This document shows positions 10,673 through 21,687 of a DNA stretch of 64,000 nt, piece by piece. Position 1 is the stretch's first letter, and each line of letters begins with the position of its first letter. This DNA comes from Alentia gelatinosa. Taxonomy: Eukaryota; Annelida; Polychaeta; Phyllodocida; Polynoidae. The notes under the pieces are model-generated. The model did not search any database, had not been told where the DNA came from, and saw nothing but the letters and a program-made list of their open reading frames with translations. The position numbers and the translations under genes were made by a program. The stretch lies in the NCBI GenBank assembly GCA_950022655.1, contig OX465587.1:32429716-32493715 (forward strand), in the 5' to 3' direction.

Positions 10673-10983
10673 TAAGCCCAATGCCCATCTACCGATTTCG
10701 GAACATTCATGTACCTTTGTCTGCGACAAACAGACGGTAATTTGTCTCACCCAAGGCATCCTAACTGAGTCGGCCGTAGTCGGTAGATGAAGGACAGCTA
10801 GGCAAGGGTGAGCCACCGATTAGTAGACCGATTTGCTTAGGACTAATATCCAGCACCCCATCTCCTCAATGTCTGCCAGTCGAGCGAAGGGTTACATAAT
10901 TTGCCTACGACAAGTTGACCGACTCCTATACGATTTGGAAACTAATCGCTCAAACCTGAATCGGTAGATGGTCATCAGGCTTT
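10673..10983. mobile_element. Family D MITE, copy D1
   Basis: About 310 bp. Ends: AAGCCCAATGCCCATCTACC and CGGTAGATGGTCATCAGGCT. It is flanked by TTA on both sides, a pattern repeated in copy D5. TTA/TWA 3-bp duplications are characteristic of PIF/Harbinger elements; assignment to that superfamily is inference. Non-coding. Confidence 0.78.
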
Positions 10984-11280
10984 ATGATCAGTATTTATGA
11001 AGCAGGCCCCTGCACTTTACCAGGCTCCAGTGTCTAGATCCAGGTTTCACACCTCAGAACTCATCAGCTAACGACCACGACCATCAGAAGGTGCACAGGG
11101 ATCTCCCAGAGATGAAGAGAACAGGCAGACAATGAGACACAGTGTCAGGAGATCCGAAGTGAAAAACTGCCATTCCTCGCCAACTGCGCTACCAATAGCC
11201 GCCATCGCACTTTGATATAAATGCCAAACACTGGTTTATTTGTGCAAGATATTTTTGTTTAGTTTAAAGAATGTTTGCGA
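10984..11280. other. No gene seen
   Basis: Unique-looking sequence of moderate GC. A YY1-type GCCGCCATC lies near 11201. Nothing else is supported. Confidence 0.4.
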
Positions 11281-11535
11281 TTTAAACCTACCGATATGGC
11301 GCCGATACAAAAAGCAAATATCGTAGACATATCGGGAAGGTGCAAAATCGTAGACATATGTCTAGACATGCCAATCCACCACGCATTGTATGGGGTTTTT
11401 ATCGGTATCTAATCGCAGAAATGTGGTCAACTGTCCCGATATTAGGTGACTTTCCAACACGATTTTGATTTTTTATCAGGAGGTGCATCGTAGACCACAT
11501 CGGAGCCATATCGTAGTAGGTGGACGCCGGGTCTT
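11281..11535. mobile_element. Family E MITE, copy E1
   Basis: Internal landmarks CTACCGATATGGC, ATGTCTAGACATGCCAATCC, CGTGGTCAACTG-like and AGGAGGTGCATCGTAGACC match E2 and E3. The right end is ATCGTAGTAGGTGGACGCCG. The left terminal repeat is lost. Confidence 0.75.
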
Positions 11536-11544
11536 ATCTATATC

Positions 11545-11710
11545 TATATCAATGTTTTAGATATCTACGGCCTGCCTATCTACATTCGGAATATCTTCCA
11601 CCAGTTTGATATCATACATCATCTCACCCCTGGTATTTTTTTTCAATAGACTTAACATTGGGATCTCATCGCCTAACGATCATCAGAATGTTCCACACAC
11701 AAACCCAGAT
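11545..11710. repeat. Duplicate of the 10311-10440 segment with a family C left end
   Basis: CACCAGTTTGATATCATACA followed by CTCACCCCTGGTATT and TAACATTGGGATCTC repeats the arrangement at 10311-10440. No matching closing end is seen, so this is a truncated element. Confidence 0.6.
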
Positions 11711-11712
11711 CC

Positions 11713-11815
11713 CGGTCACGTGATATCATCAACCCACGTGACCCGGTCACGTGGTGGGTCCCGCCCTGACACCTAGCGGGGGAGAGTGACAGCTCCCCCC
11801 CCCCCCGCGGACCAC
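11713..11815. promoter_or_regulatory. Three CACGTG E-boxes in 40 bp, then a poly-C run
   Basis: GTCACGTGAT, CCCACGTGAC and GTCACGTGGT lie at about 11715-11754. A C11-13 run follows near 11797. E-boxes of this type bind bHLH-Zip factors such as USF. CACGTG is not enriched in the window as a whole, so only the local clustering is notable. Confidence 0.35.
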
Positions 11816-11978
11816 CCGGGGCTATGTACGCAGTCAGTGACATGCAGTCACATGATAATGACATGTGTAGCATGCTGCTGTCAGGCCCGCCTAACGACCG
11901 CCTATCTGTCAGCCTAATTAATGAACCGCCCGCCTTGCTAACCAAATACACACTTGTATGTTTGTCATTGTACTGCAT

Positions 11979-12202
11979 GAGAGTGTTGACATGGTCATGT
12001 TAATAAATCATATTCATTTTAGGTGAATGAAGAGTAACATTTTCCAATGCTGCTTGGGGTTGTTGTTTTTTTCATTTTCGATGTTTTTACTGACATATGC
12101 ACAACTTGGTAGCTAGTATGACTGCAGATGCAGTTTACAAATTTTTCAGCCATATAGCCAGTAATAAGATTATCTTATGGTACAATTATAAGTAATGTTA
12201 TC
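11979..12202. other. No gene seen
   Basis: AT-rich spacer before the GA/CAGA microsatellite. No repeat match noted. Confidence 0.4.
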
Positions 12203-12203
12203 C

Positions 12204-12278
<75 letters not shown>

Positions 12279-12279
12279 G
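12203..12279 (+). repeat. (GA)n(CAGA)n microsatellite
   Basis: About 12 GA units run directly into about 13 perfect CAGA units. This explains the open frames with RERE/DRQT repeats on + and CLSV repeats on -. Confidence 0.95.
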
Positions 12280-12539
12280 CAAACGAAAGAATTTTACAAA
12301 ATAGATCATATTCATACTCAAATACGGATACACTGGAAGAGATATCTTTTCAAAAGAAAATAAAGACTGGTTATTGAATATAATCATATCACACATTTGG
12401 ACTAGCTCAGTGATAAGCAGATACTGATTTTACACACTCTACCCTCTTATCAATGACCATCCCCAGGTGTCAAATAACATATCAGCCTATACTTACTGAG
12501 GCATATAAATACATGTAGGACAATATATATAGGTATCCA

Positions 12540-12637
12540 CAATAGGATATATTGAACGTATTGAAGCGCTCCAATGAGATGGCTATTGGGGACACGGATC
12601 TTAGCCTTGATATAGTTATCACCCATTGGGCATGAGT
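12540..12637 (-). mobile_element. Family C hairpin fragment
   Basis: TTGAAGCGCTCCAATGAGAT and GGCTATTGGGGAC match the hairpin arm seen at 53.9 and 63.93 kb (CTCCAAACGAGATGGC). The remainder of the element is replaced by MITE E2, inserted at 12638. Confidence 0.5.
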
Positions 12638-12924
12638 TAGGCCTGGCGTCCACCTACTACGATAAAAATTTAGACCTACCGATATGGCACCGATACAAAA
12701 AGCAAATATCGGAGACATATCGGGAATATGCAAAATCGTAAACATATGTCTAGACATGCCAACCTACCACGCATTGTATGGGGTCTTTATTGGTGTCTAA
12801 TCACAGAAACGTGGTCAACTGCCCCGATATCAGGTAACCTTCCGACGCGATTTTGATTTTGTATCGGGAGGTGCATCGTAGACTATATCGGAGCCATATC
12901 GTAGTAGGTGGACGCTGGGCCTTA
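12638..12924. mobile_element. Family E MITE, copy E2 (intact)
   Basis: 287 bp. Left end GGCCTGGCGTCCACCTACTA, right end TAGTAGGTGGACGCTGGGCC, flanked by TTA on each side (12635-12637 and 12922-12924). This is the best-defined family E copy. Terminal GGCC plus TTA duplication fits PIF/Harbinger-type MITEs. Confidence 0.82.
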
Positions 12925-12963
12925 CCGTACTCACAGGCCTGTTGAGTGTGAGTTCCTAATGTT
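12925..12963 (-). mobile_element. Family C module fragment between E2 and H1
   Basis: CCTGTTGAGTGTGAGTTCC and TAATGTTAAGGCC correspond to the family C module (GAGTTCCCAATGTTAAGCC). It is the remnant of the element whose hairpin lies at 12540-12637, split by E2 and cut by H1. This gives the order C, then E2, then H1. Confidence 0.5.
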
Positions 12964-13354
12964 AAGGCCACTCAAAAAAACAAACTTGTTTCTCATCACC
13001 AGGCTATGAAAAATATGATGAGGGCGTTTTTTTTGTTTGTTTTTTTGCTGGATCAAAGATGGCTTAAAAGTGTTAGACATACAGTAAAAACCTGCGTAAG
13101 CAGTCACCCTTTGTTCCGGGCCAAAATGTCCGCTTATGCAGGGTGTCTGCGTACGCGGGGTTTTCAGATTTATACTGCCTATACATTGAAAGCATCCCTG
13201 GCATGAGGAGCTTTAATTTGATACCAAATACACCTACTTTTCATAATTTCTATCGAGGTTCATCTTATTTTAACCAAAAAAAAACAAAAAAAAACTTCTA
13301 AAATCGTTTTTGCAGATGCGCGTGGTGATGAGAAACATGGTTTTTTTAGTGGCC
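12964..13354. mobile_element. Family H MITE, copy H1
   Basis: Ends AAGGCCACTC..CTTGTTTCTCATCACC and GGTGATGAGAAACATGG..AGTGGCC. Flanks read TTA and TAA. Internally it contains an ACAGTAAAAACCTGCGTAAG / GTCTGCGTACGCGGGG block, which resembles another terminal repeat nested inside. A poly-A/T stretch is at 13270-13300. Confidence 0.75.
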
Positions 13355-13617
13355 TAAGCCTATGGACGTTCATACCAGGGGTAGACAAAGAGTTATTCTC
13401 TGATGAGAAGAAGTGTAGAATGGGCGAGCTGGTCGTGAGAACACGCCTGACAAGGTGTACCGTGTCATCGGCCGTCGTCAGCGCCATATTATTCACAGAG
13501 TTCCTGATTAACACCAACATTGACATGGCAGCAGCGGTGTGGCCGGGTGCCAGTCCGCTCTGACCCCCGCCAACTGGGTCACACTGTGCCTGGGAAAACA
13601 CGGGGCCTACTCGCAAT

Positions 13618-14062
13618 GCACCCAGTCACATACCGAGAAAAAGACCACTCCTTAGATCAATAAGTCTTTATTATCAATAATTATCCTGAACTTACCCAGC
13701 CGCATACCGAGAACAAGACCACTCCTTAGATCAATAAGTCTTTATTATCAATAATTATCCTGAATTCACCCAGCCGCATACCGAGAAAAAGACCACTCCT
13801 TAGATCGATAACTCGTTATTATCAATAATTATCCTGAATTCACCCAGCCGCATACTGGGAAAAAGACCACCCTTAGATAAATAAGTCTTTATTATCAATA
13901 GTTATCCTGGACTTGCCCAGCCGCATACCGAGAACAAGACCACTTGTTAGATCAATAACACCTTACTGTCGATAACTATCCTAAACTCACCAAGCCACAT
14001 ACCAAGAAAAAGACTGCTCTTTAAATCAATAACTTCTTATCGTCAATAATTATCCTAATAAT
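13618..14062. repeat. 74-bp minisatellite, 6 copies
   Basis: Unit landmarks: CACCCAGCCGCATACCGAG, AAAGACCACTCCTTAGATC, AATAAGTC and TTATTATCAATAATTATCCT. Later units are increasingly diverged toward 14060. Confidence 0.88.
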
Positions 14063-14315
14063 ACCTGTTGTATACCGATAATTGACGAATGCGATTATAA
14101 TGATAATTACTCATATATGACATGATAATTTTAAATTTTGACAGACTCTTTCAATCGCTAGATATTTTTTATTTGGTGTTGTTCTAACCCAAACCACTGT
14201 TTTTGGTATATCTTGCTTGTTTTTACTATAATTGCTAAATCGCTTACTGACATATAGTAGCAGACATCAATCCAGCTGACACCGACAGGGTTTTTACGAT
14301 CTCCGTTATAAGACA
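14063..14315. other. No gene seen
   Basis: AT-rich spacer. Confidence 0.4.
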
Positions 14316-14537
14316 GGGGCCCGTCTACTTATCTAGGATCGTATATGAAGACCCTTTTCTGTATCTCGTACAAGAGTTATCGTTCAATAGTATTTAAATC
14401 TGCACGCTAAAACAGTATTAGCCGTTCATAAGGTCGTTCGTAAGCGTTGAATAAAGTTGACCCACATCGTCCCGAGTCTCTATAAGCCATACGGAAAATG
14501 GTCTCCACGTACGACCCTAGATTATTAAACATGCCCC
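14316..14537. mobile_element. Family A palindromic MITE, copy A5
   Basis: 222 bp. Here the inverted ends extend outward to AGACAGGGGC and GCCCCTGTCT. CAGGGG...CCCCTG ends resemble hAT elements, but an 8-bp target duplication is not seen. Confidence 0.8.
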
Positions 14538-15475
14538 TGTCTCTCACTACAATAATTCTATTTTTTATATCCTCATTCCACAAAGTGTTTGCATGCGGAG
14601 TACTTCTGTGCCTCTGTGCCTCGTGCATCTACCACTTAACCTTTTCCCACGCTACAAAAAAACCTTCCCTCCCATGATGATGATGATGGTGGTGTAGATA
14701 GAGTACCCAGACTCCACTCCGTAGACCACAGAGGTCTGTTAAATATTCACAGGAGATACACACACCCAACAACATCCCTGCGGAGAAGTAGAGAGCTCCC
14801 AGATATGGGCAGAGCCATGCTGCAGGGACTCTATTTAATCCCCAAATTAATCAGTAAATCTCATATGAGGCTCCCCCGATACGCGTTCCCCAGTAATGGT
14901 AGCAGCTGCAGTAAGCTGCAGTCTCATCCTGAGCAGGGGATGGATCAGGGTATCAGCAGATTAAATCCATCCTAATACGGCCACTGTAAGTACACCAAGA
15001 AGCTCTATGTAGGGGGGATGTATTCTGCTATCTTATGGTGGTTATATGGTACTAGCTAACTTGGATAACCTATTTGTATCTCTCACTAGCTCTCATTAAT
15101 GTCCTAGTCAAATTCTCTTCTGTAATTAGTGTGATTTTGACTGTAATTTGCTTCTGTTATCCTTATCTCGACCAAGGGCCTGAGTAATGAAAACCAGCTT
15201 TTGTTCGAGCTGATACTTGAGGCCTCTTTTGTTGGCTGTCTATGTCTATAACTGAAGTGGAGAAAATCTCCCTGCTATCACTTGAGGAACAACTGTAATG
15301 AGAATCCTGTACTTAAAATAGACGTCAATAAAAGAAATGTTTACCCCCCAAAAAGAATTTTGATAAGTAGATCCTCGTATCTATTTTAGTTGAATTACAT
15401 TTATCTTGATTGTAATATTGAGCTCATAACAAATCGTCAATTTTATCTTCAGCTTTTTGTTAAATCCTAATTATT
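14538..15475. other. No gene seen
   Basis: Mostly unique AT-rich sequence. A small ATG-repeat (GATGATGATGATGG) lies near 14676, and a short GCAGCTGCAGTAAGCTGCAG palindromic word near 14903. No exon recognised. Confidence 0.4.
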
Positions 15476-15700
15476 ATCTCACAAGCTTGGCATTAGGGAC
15501 TCCGCGGCCGTGAAGGTAGTGTACCCATTACTCAATGGCTAATTTCGTGCGTTATTTCATTAATTAGTAATGTTATACAGGGTGAGATGAAATCAGAAAC
15601 CAACTCCAGTAATTTACAAAGCAAAGCTGAGTGAATTTCTCCGCGGTCAAACTCGGTGGAGTGTGTCGAAGTTATTTTCAACTCGTGAGTTTCCTTCTAA
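15476..15700 (+). mobile_element. Double-hairpin element, family C, diverged copy
   Basis: ATTATCTCACAAGCTTGGCA at the left, then GGGTGAGATGAAATCAGAAA and CCAACTCCAG at the junction. A hairpin follows with apex GCTGAGTGAATTTCTCCGCG and a closing AACTCGTGAGTTTCCTTC. The layout is that of C4-C8 with heavy divergence. Confidence 0.55.
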
Positions 15701-15954
15701 TTTGTGTTATAGTACAGCAGTCTTTGCTATCTATGGACTAATTCACTGCGTTTCGGTACATTATAACCTCATCAGAACACAATTTCTGTGGATGTATTCA
15801 GGGGCATTATTCCTTAGTTATTAATTCAGGTTAATCACATGAAGAAATATATCTATTCACTTAACTGGAAATTTAAACCACTTAAGAGAGAGGGCTATAA
15901 ATCTTCACTGAGTGCCGCGTGTAGCCCAGTGAAAGGGTGAGTGATGACCTTGTA

Positions 15955-16218
15955 ACCTGAGGTCACAAACAGGACAAGGTATATGCTGGGAGAGTAGACT
16001 GAGGTCACACTGAGGACAAGGTATATGCTGGGAGAGTAAACTGAGGTCACACACAGGACAAGGTATGTGCTGGGAGAGTAGACTAAGGTCACACTGAGGA
16101 CAAGGTATGTGCTGGGAGAGTAGACTGAGGTCACACCGAGGACAAGGTATGTGCTGGGAGAGTAAACAGAGGTCACACACAGGACAAGGTTTGTGCTGGG
16201 AGAGTAAACACAGGGTCA
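15955..16218. repeat. 42-bp minisatellite, 6 copies
   Basis: Unit CTGAGGTCACAC..GAGGACAAGGTATGTGCTGG plus GAGAGTAGA. The 42-bp period keeps minus-strand frames open (14-residue repeats). Interpreted as non-coding. Confidence 0.9.
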
Positions 16219-16364
16219 CGTGGGTGGCCATAGTATGCTAATGACATCCTGCAACAAATTGCGCTAATACTGGGAAAGTGATGATATAACCAACGAGTGG
16301 AGAGACTATAGGGCACAGAGTGATTGCTACTTCCTCCATCATCCGATTTCTACCATTTTATTGC

Positions 16365-17050
16365 TGAAAGTCGTCAGGAGGTGCAAAATAGTGTACACGC
16401 CGCATCAGTGTTATAACGTCCAAACTCTGTGTGTCACTGTTATAATTCATGCATGTGTTATCTTCCCTGATCTCCCACCTCCTGTAGCTGCACCTCCCAC
16501 GGCAAGCCATCAAGATCTGATCACAGCTGAAGGGAGATAAATGAATGTCACACTGACGGCCGTCTACCCTGCATCTCCAAGCGTTAAACAGCACAGCACA
16601 CAGCCACCAGAAGCACCTTCCCAAACTCTCATCTATCATGATTAGAAAGTCCAACAAATTCCTGCCTATAGCTATTATATATGTATAATGATATATATAG
16701 TTCATACAGACCTCTATGTATATCAAATATGCAAAGAAAAAATGCAAAATCAAAAAAGTTATGACCAAAAGGTGTATCTGATGTGATATTTTGAAGAAAT
16801 GTTATATTGCGATGGTAACCGAAATTATAAATATTTTGCACATGATCAGTTGGAATTTGTCAGCAGGTGGAAACGCCACATGGTATATCGATATTGTCAG
16901 TAAGATCCCTTCCCTGTGTGTCAGTGTCATTATATAAACATGCGTTGTGAACCTTAATCCTCAAACCTGTCTACTGTAGCTGTACCTCCTCTTGGGAGAG
17001 GATCAAGATTTGATCACAGAAGATGGTTATATAATATTCATGTCCAAATG
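16365..17050. repeat. Repeat Q, copies Q1 (16365-16680) and Q2 (16850-17045)
   Basis: Both contain TGTGTCAGTGT-like, TGCATGTGTTATC / TGCGTTGTGAACC, CTGTAGCTGCACCTCC and AAGATCTGATCACAG blocks in the same order. A third copy, Q3, lies at 17935-18510 and is interrupted by MITE F1. The function of Q is unknown. Confidence 0.6.
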
Positions 17051-17225
17051 TGTAAAATATCGGTCTCACTTCACATCACCTCAGCTAGGGGCATTTCAGT
17101 TTCTGTCGTTTATATGGCCGCTAAAGACCAATGTTCTTGCTATATTTCGTTTTCCTTTCTTCAGCATCCTATTAAATCTCCTCTGTTGGCTTTGAAGATG
17201 CCAACATTTGTGGCCAAGGATATCT
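17051..17225. other. No gene seen
   Basis: Short spacer between repeat Q2 and element B3. Two overlapping open frames of 65-67 codons have no recognisable features. Confidence 0.35.
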
Positions 17226-17900
17226 GTCATTTATCCTACCCCTAATAAAAAAACTAAAGGCCTAACATTGGCCGACTGTATTCGGGCGAGTATGCAGAAA
17301 AATGAAATTTATCGCTCTAGCGGGATACACTTGTGAGATGACGTTATGTGAAAAATGACCAATGAACGAGCAAGACAAGAGTGATAGCGACAGTATCAAC
17401 AAGCGTACATTATGGAGTTTTATGTTATTTCTTAATATTCTGAAGTAATATATTCATATATTTATTTAAAGTAATAATGATTTTTTTAAGAAAATAAAAT
17501 AGCGTTGTATATATCATATAGTATTAGTTATCGTTGTTCTGTACTATGCGGTGAATCAAAAATGTACACTTGTAATATTCGTATATGATCAACACCTTGT
17601 ACTAGATGTTACTCCTTTTTAATATTTAATTGCCTTCAAACTACCGAAAATATTGCCTGGCCCTGGAGCCTACTGAAAATAGGATACCTCGTATATCCTA
17701 GTAGATAACTCCAGAATAAAAATCAACATTAAAAAAAAAGAGGGTAGGATAACTTCTAAACCAAACTCGAGTTAGTCGAGTCTTGTTTATCAAACTCTGG
17801 CAAGGTCTGCTCCTCGCTGCACTCGGTTTCTCCTCGCGCAGTAATACACACGATAAACAACAGCTCGACTAACTCTCGTTTGGTTTCTCCTAAGTATAGG
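17226..17900 (+). mobile_element. Double-hairpin element, family B, long copy B3
   Basis: Left end TTTATCCTACCCCTAATAAA. The closing module end GAGGGTAGGATAAC is near 17741-17754, about 500 bp away, longer than in other copies. The hairpin follows: AACCAAACTCGAGTTAGTCG and CGACTAACTCTCGTTTGG, apex CTGCACTCGGTTTCTCCTCG at 17817-17836. This shows that the inner module can carry extra DNA while both hairpins persist. Confidence 0.7.
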
Positions 17901-17934
17901 TAAATGTACTGTATACATTTAGATGAAGTAAAGA

Positions 17935-18510
17935 ATCAGATAATGAATAGAGGTGTAGCAGAACCATACTAAATGTCTACAGGCAATACAAAAATCGTAA
18001 AATATGTGAAGCAAAATGATCCAAAAAGATGAATCAATATCACATTTAAGCTAAATGTGAATTTTGGTCTCCTCGTAATTCATAATTCATGCAAGTGTCA
18101 TGAACCTTGATCTCCGAAAGATGTCTCCTAAAGGCCCGTTTCCATTGGCCGACAAACAGGGTGTAGATTTTTTGTGTTCTCCTAATAGCCTATTTCCATT
18201 GGGCATCCCTGATATACAGTCAGGAACCACCGACGGACCTTAGCACTGCTGACACTAAATTGAAATAGGTTATTAGGAGAACACAGAAAATCTACCCTGT
18301 GTTTGTCAGCCAATGGAAAAAAGGCCTATAAGAGTACCTCCTGAAGGCAGGGAATTAAGACATTATCGTTAAAATCACTGTCACAGTGTATAAACCCCTG
18401 GTTACCTTGCGACCCTTTATCTAGGCTAATTAGACAGCGATGCCTGAGAGACCCCCTTCTACCCTCATCTATCATAATTATAAAGTCGAACAAATTGCCG
18501 CCCAAAGCCA
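17935..18510. repeat. Repeat Q, copy Q3, split by F1
   Basis: The left part (to 18127) and the right part (from 18331) align with Q1. ATCTATCATAATTATAAAGT at 18467-18486 matches ATCTATCATGATTAGAAAGT in Q1 at 16630. Confidence 0.6.
18130..18328. mobile_element. Family F MITE, copy F1, inserted in repeat Q3
   Basis: Ends AGGCCCGTTTCCATTGGCCG and CAGCCAATGGAAAAAAGGCC, with TAA before the left end and ATAA after the right end. This suggests a TAA target duplication. The centre has ACAGTCAGGAACCACCGACG. Confidence 0.75.
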
Positions 18511-18663
18511 ACCTCCACTAAAAAGGCCCTTGCCAGCTTTTAACAGGATAAAGATGCCTACAGCGTGGCACTAAGTGTAAATCAGTAGCAGGGGTTCGTT
18601 GCTCCTAGAAATGTGGGAAAAGCGTTGCACCAGTAATAGCGGATCGTGTTGTGTAGTATAGTT

Positions 18664-19380
18664 ATAACCATAAAGGAAACCTATGAAAGTTTAGAGTCAG
18701 AGCTCGTATTCCATCGAGTTTGAATAGCGTAGTAATTCATAAGGCGAAGTTTAGGGTCAGAGCTCGTATTCCATCGAGTTTGAATAGCGTAGTAATTCAT
18801 AAGGCAAAGTTTAGGGTCAGAGCTCGTATTCTATCGAGTTTGAATAGCGTAGTAATTCATAAGGCGAAGTTTAGGGTCAGAGCTCGTATTCCATCGAGTT
18901 TGAATAGCGTAGTAATTCATAAATCGAAGTTTAGGGTCAGAGCTCGTATTCCATCGAGTTTGAATAGCGTAGTAATTCATAAGGCGAAGTTTAGGGTCAG
19001 AGCTCGTATTCCATCGAGTTTGAATAGCGTAGTAATTCATAAATCGAAGTTTAGGGTCAGAGCTCGTATTCCATCGAGTTTGAATAGCGTAGTAATTCAT
19101 AAGGCGAAGTTTAGGGTCAGAGCTCGTATTCCATCGAGTTTGAATAGCGTAGTAATTCATAAGCAAAAGCCATGTGAATTATGTAGTGATTCAAACAAGA
19201 TTAGATCGAGCTGTGACTGTAAATTTGAACAGGTTTCTGAATCTCACCCTTCACATTGACTAATGGGTTAACCTTTGTGACATAATCTCCCATTGGATAT
19301 TTTTTTCTAGATACTTCATGTGCTTTGGATACGAGTTCCCAATGTTAAGTCTATGGGGAAAAATATCATGGGTGAGATAT
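18664..19380 (-). mobile_element. Double-hairpin element C3 whose hairpin arm is expanded into a satellite
   Basis: The outer parts equal C1 in reverse. It starts AGGAAACCTATGAAAG (18676-18691) and ends with GAGTTCCCAATGTTAAGTC, TATGG and ATCATGGGTGAGAT (19333-19379). Between them the left arm (GTTTAGGGTCAGAGCTCG...) is repeated eight times. The right arm survives once and diverged (about 19165-19245), so the hairpin is now strongly unequal. Confidence 0.75.
18680..19165 (+). repeat. 60-bp near-perfect tandem array, 8 copies
   Basis: The unit starts TTTAGGGTCAGAGCTCGTAT, then TCCATCGAGTTTGAATAGCG and TAGTAATTCATAAGGCGAAG. Copies are almost identical; alternating variants at the AAGGCG/AAATCG site suggest recent expansion in two-unit steps. 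The 60-bp period creates a 179-codon + strand frame and a 111-codon - strand frame, both taken as artefacts. Confidence 0.95.
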
Positions 19381-19389
19381 TGGGACAAA

Positions 19390-20425
19390 GCAGTATTAAT
19401 GGGTCTTCCAAGTACCCCAGGTACTGGGATGTACTGGCAGTATTAATGTGGGTTGTCAGACTGCCCCTGGCTGGAGTTACAGGGACATACTGGCAGTATT
19501 AAGGGGGTTCATAAGCCCCAGGATGGCGGTACACAAAATTACTGACCATATGAACGGGGGGTTCATGGTGCCCCAGGCCAGGGGTACCAAGATTTACTGG
19601 CTGTATCAATTGTGTTTCACAGAACCCCAGGGTGGGGTTACATGTACATACTGACAATATTGATGGGGATCACAGTACCTCAGGGTAGGATACCGAGATG
19701 TAAGTAGACGTCCATCACTGGCCATATTAATGTGGGTTCATGGTGCCCTGGGATAGGGGTACAGGCAGTAATAATGGGGGTTTACAATACCTCTGGGGTG
19801 GGGGTACAGGAATGTACTAGCTGTATTAATGGGGATTCACAGTATCCCTGGGATAGGGGTACAGGCAGTAATAATGGGGGTTTACAATACCCCTGGGGTG
19901 GGGGTACAGGGATGTACTGGCTGTATTAATGGGGGATTCTCAGTACCCCTGGGGTGGGGGTACAGGGATGTACTGGCCGTATTGATGGGGATTCACAGTA
20001 TCCCTGGGGTGGGGGTACAGGCAGTAATAATGGGGGTTTACAGTACCCCTGGGGTGGGGGTACAGGGGTGTACCGGCTGTAATAATGGAGGTTTACAGGA
20101 CCCCTGGGGTGAGGGTACAGGGGTGTACTAGCCGTATTAATGGGGGATTCTCAGTACCCCTGTGGTGGGGGTACAGGCAGTAATAATGGGGATTTACAAT
20201 ACCCCTGGCGTGGGGGTACAGGGGTGTACTAGCCGTATTAATGGGGATTCTCAGTACCCCTGGGATAGGGGTACAGGCAGTAATAATGGGGATTTACAAT
20301 ACCCTTGGGGTGGGGGTACAGGGATGTACTGGCCGTATTAATGGGGATTCACAGTACCCCTGGGGTGGGGGTACAGGGATGTACTGGCCGTATTAATGGG
20401 GATTCTCAGTACCCTGGGATGAGGT
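19390..20425 (+). repeat. ~45-60-bp minisatellite, about 20 units
   Basis: Core CAGTACCCCTGGGGTGGGGG with TACAGGGATGTACTGG and CGTATTAATGGGGATT, alternating with shorter units holding GCAGTAATAATGGGGGTTTA. G-rich on +. Early units (19390-19730) are strongly diverged, later ones homogeneous. Confidence 0.9.
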
Positions 20426-20625
20426 AAGTGGGCGTCCATCAGAGACGCTCCGTCTACGTCACAGATGAACGCCAGCAGACGACATTCCGACAGCCGCCGC
20501 TAGTTGCCGCAGTCGGCACTGATCCGCCTAATCCGGTCCGGCGTGTGTGCCGAATCGTCAATGGCGGGAAAAGTGCAGAGTTGAGCTCGCGAAGGAGTCG
20601 TTTTCTGACGACGGTGAGTTCTCAT
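20426..20625 (+). promoter_or_regulatory. CpG-rich, promoter/first-exon-like patch
   Basis: CpG-dense unique sequence. ATGGCGGGAAAAGT at about 20561 resembles an E2F site, and CGACGGTGAGTT at 20611 resembles a splice donor (GTGAGT at 20614). A + strand frame is open from 20428 past the donor but has no known domain. It could be a small 5' exon of a + strand gene; the alternative is chance. Confidence 0.25.
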
Positions 20626-21165
20626 CCTCTAAGAACACGACCTAACGCCGTATTACACCCGCGATGCATACCACTATCAGGCCTCTACATGCCGGGGTGG
20701 CAGATCTAAGGAGATCCACGCTGACATGTGTCAGTCATACCACCCCTGTGGGTATTGTTATATATACCTGTGGTAGTAAATCCTACACATACGGCCCGCT
20801 CCTACTCATGTCGTATTTTTATTACATACCTGTGCCAGTATGTTACACAAATACCAACCTCTGCTAGTGTATTGGTATTAAATATATACCGGCACAGTAT
20901 GGTGTTATAAAATGATGTACCACCCTACTTTGAATACAAATTCTGATTGGCTCAAAAAAATTGCACTGACCTACTTAGGAAGTGCTGGCAGTGACTTGCA
21001 CAAGGATCACAGGAGTTGAAGGGGAAAAAAGAGTAAAAAATGTGCTTGGAACATATTCTGTGCTTGACTTTCACTAAGATGTCAAGGGATATACCAACAC
21101 ACTTTGAATCCAGCTCAGACATTGTCATATTTCCTTATGTAATTCATCAAATACTTATATTTGAA

Positions 21166-21332
21166 GGTATATAATAAAATAAAAATGTATTACCTTACTG
21201 GTACATACTTACATACCTTGTTTCTTTTGATAAAAATATTCCACTCGCTCTGCGAGCGAGTGGAATAATGTTATCGAAAGAAATGTGGTATGTGAGTATG
21301 TACCAGTAAGGTATATACATTTTATTATATAC
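21166..21332. mobile_element. Family G hairpin element, copy G2a
   Basis: Ends GGTATATAATAAAAT and ATTTTATTATATACC. Stem TACCTTACTGGTACATACT and its complement, then CACTCGCTCTGCGAGCGAGTG at the apex (21242-21262). The left arm reads CATACCTTGTTTC where the right arm reads GAAATGTGGTATG, so it is imperfect there. Confidence 0.8.
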
Positions 21333-21687
21333 CTGTGCCAGTATGTTACACAAATACCAACCTCTGCTAGGGTATTGGTATTAAATATATACCGGCACAG
21401 TATGTGGTATAAAATGACGTACCACCCTACTTTGAATACAAATTCTGATTGGCTGAAAAAAATTGCATTGACCTACTTATGAAATGCTGGCAGTGACTTG
21501 CAGCACTCCGCTAATTTATGTGTGCAAAGGATCACAGGAGTTGAAGGGAAAAAAAGAATAAAAAATGTGCTTAGAGCATATTCTGTGCTTGACTTTCACT
21601 AAGATGTCAACAGATATACCAGCACACTTTGAATCCAGCTTGGACAGCAGATTTCCTTCTGTAATTCATCAAATACTTATACTTGAA

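Noticed and set aside
11715..11754. CACGTG enrichment as a window-wide signal
   Set aside because: The total number of CACGTG words looks close to the one-per-4-kb chance expectation; only local clusters remain of interest.
14316..14537. Family A as hAT-type MITE
   Set aside because: CAGGGG/CCCCTG ends appear in one copy, but no 8-bp target duplication was seen in any copy, so no superfamily is assigned.
18720..19259. 179-codon + strand open frame with 20-residue repeats
   Set aside because: It lies wholly in the 60-bp tandem array derived from a hairpin arm. The period is a multiple of three, which keeps the frame open; the opposite strand is open too.
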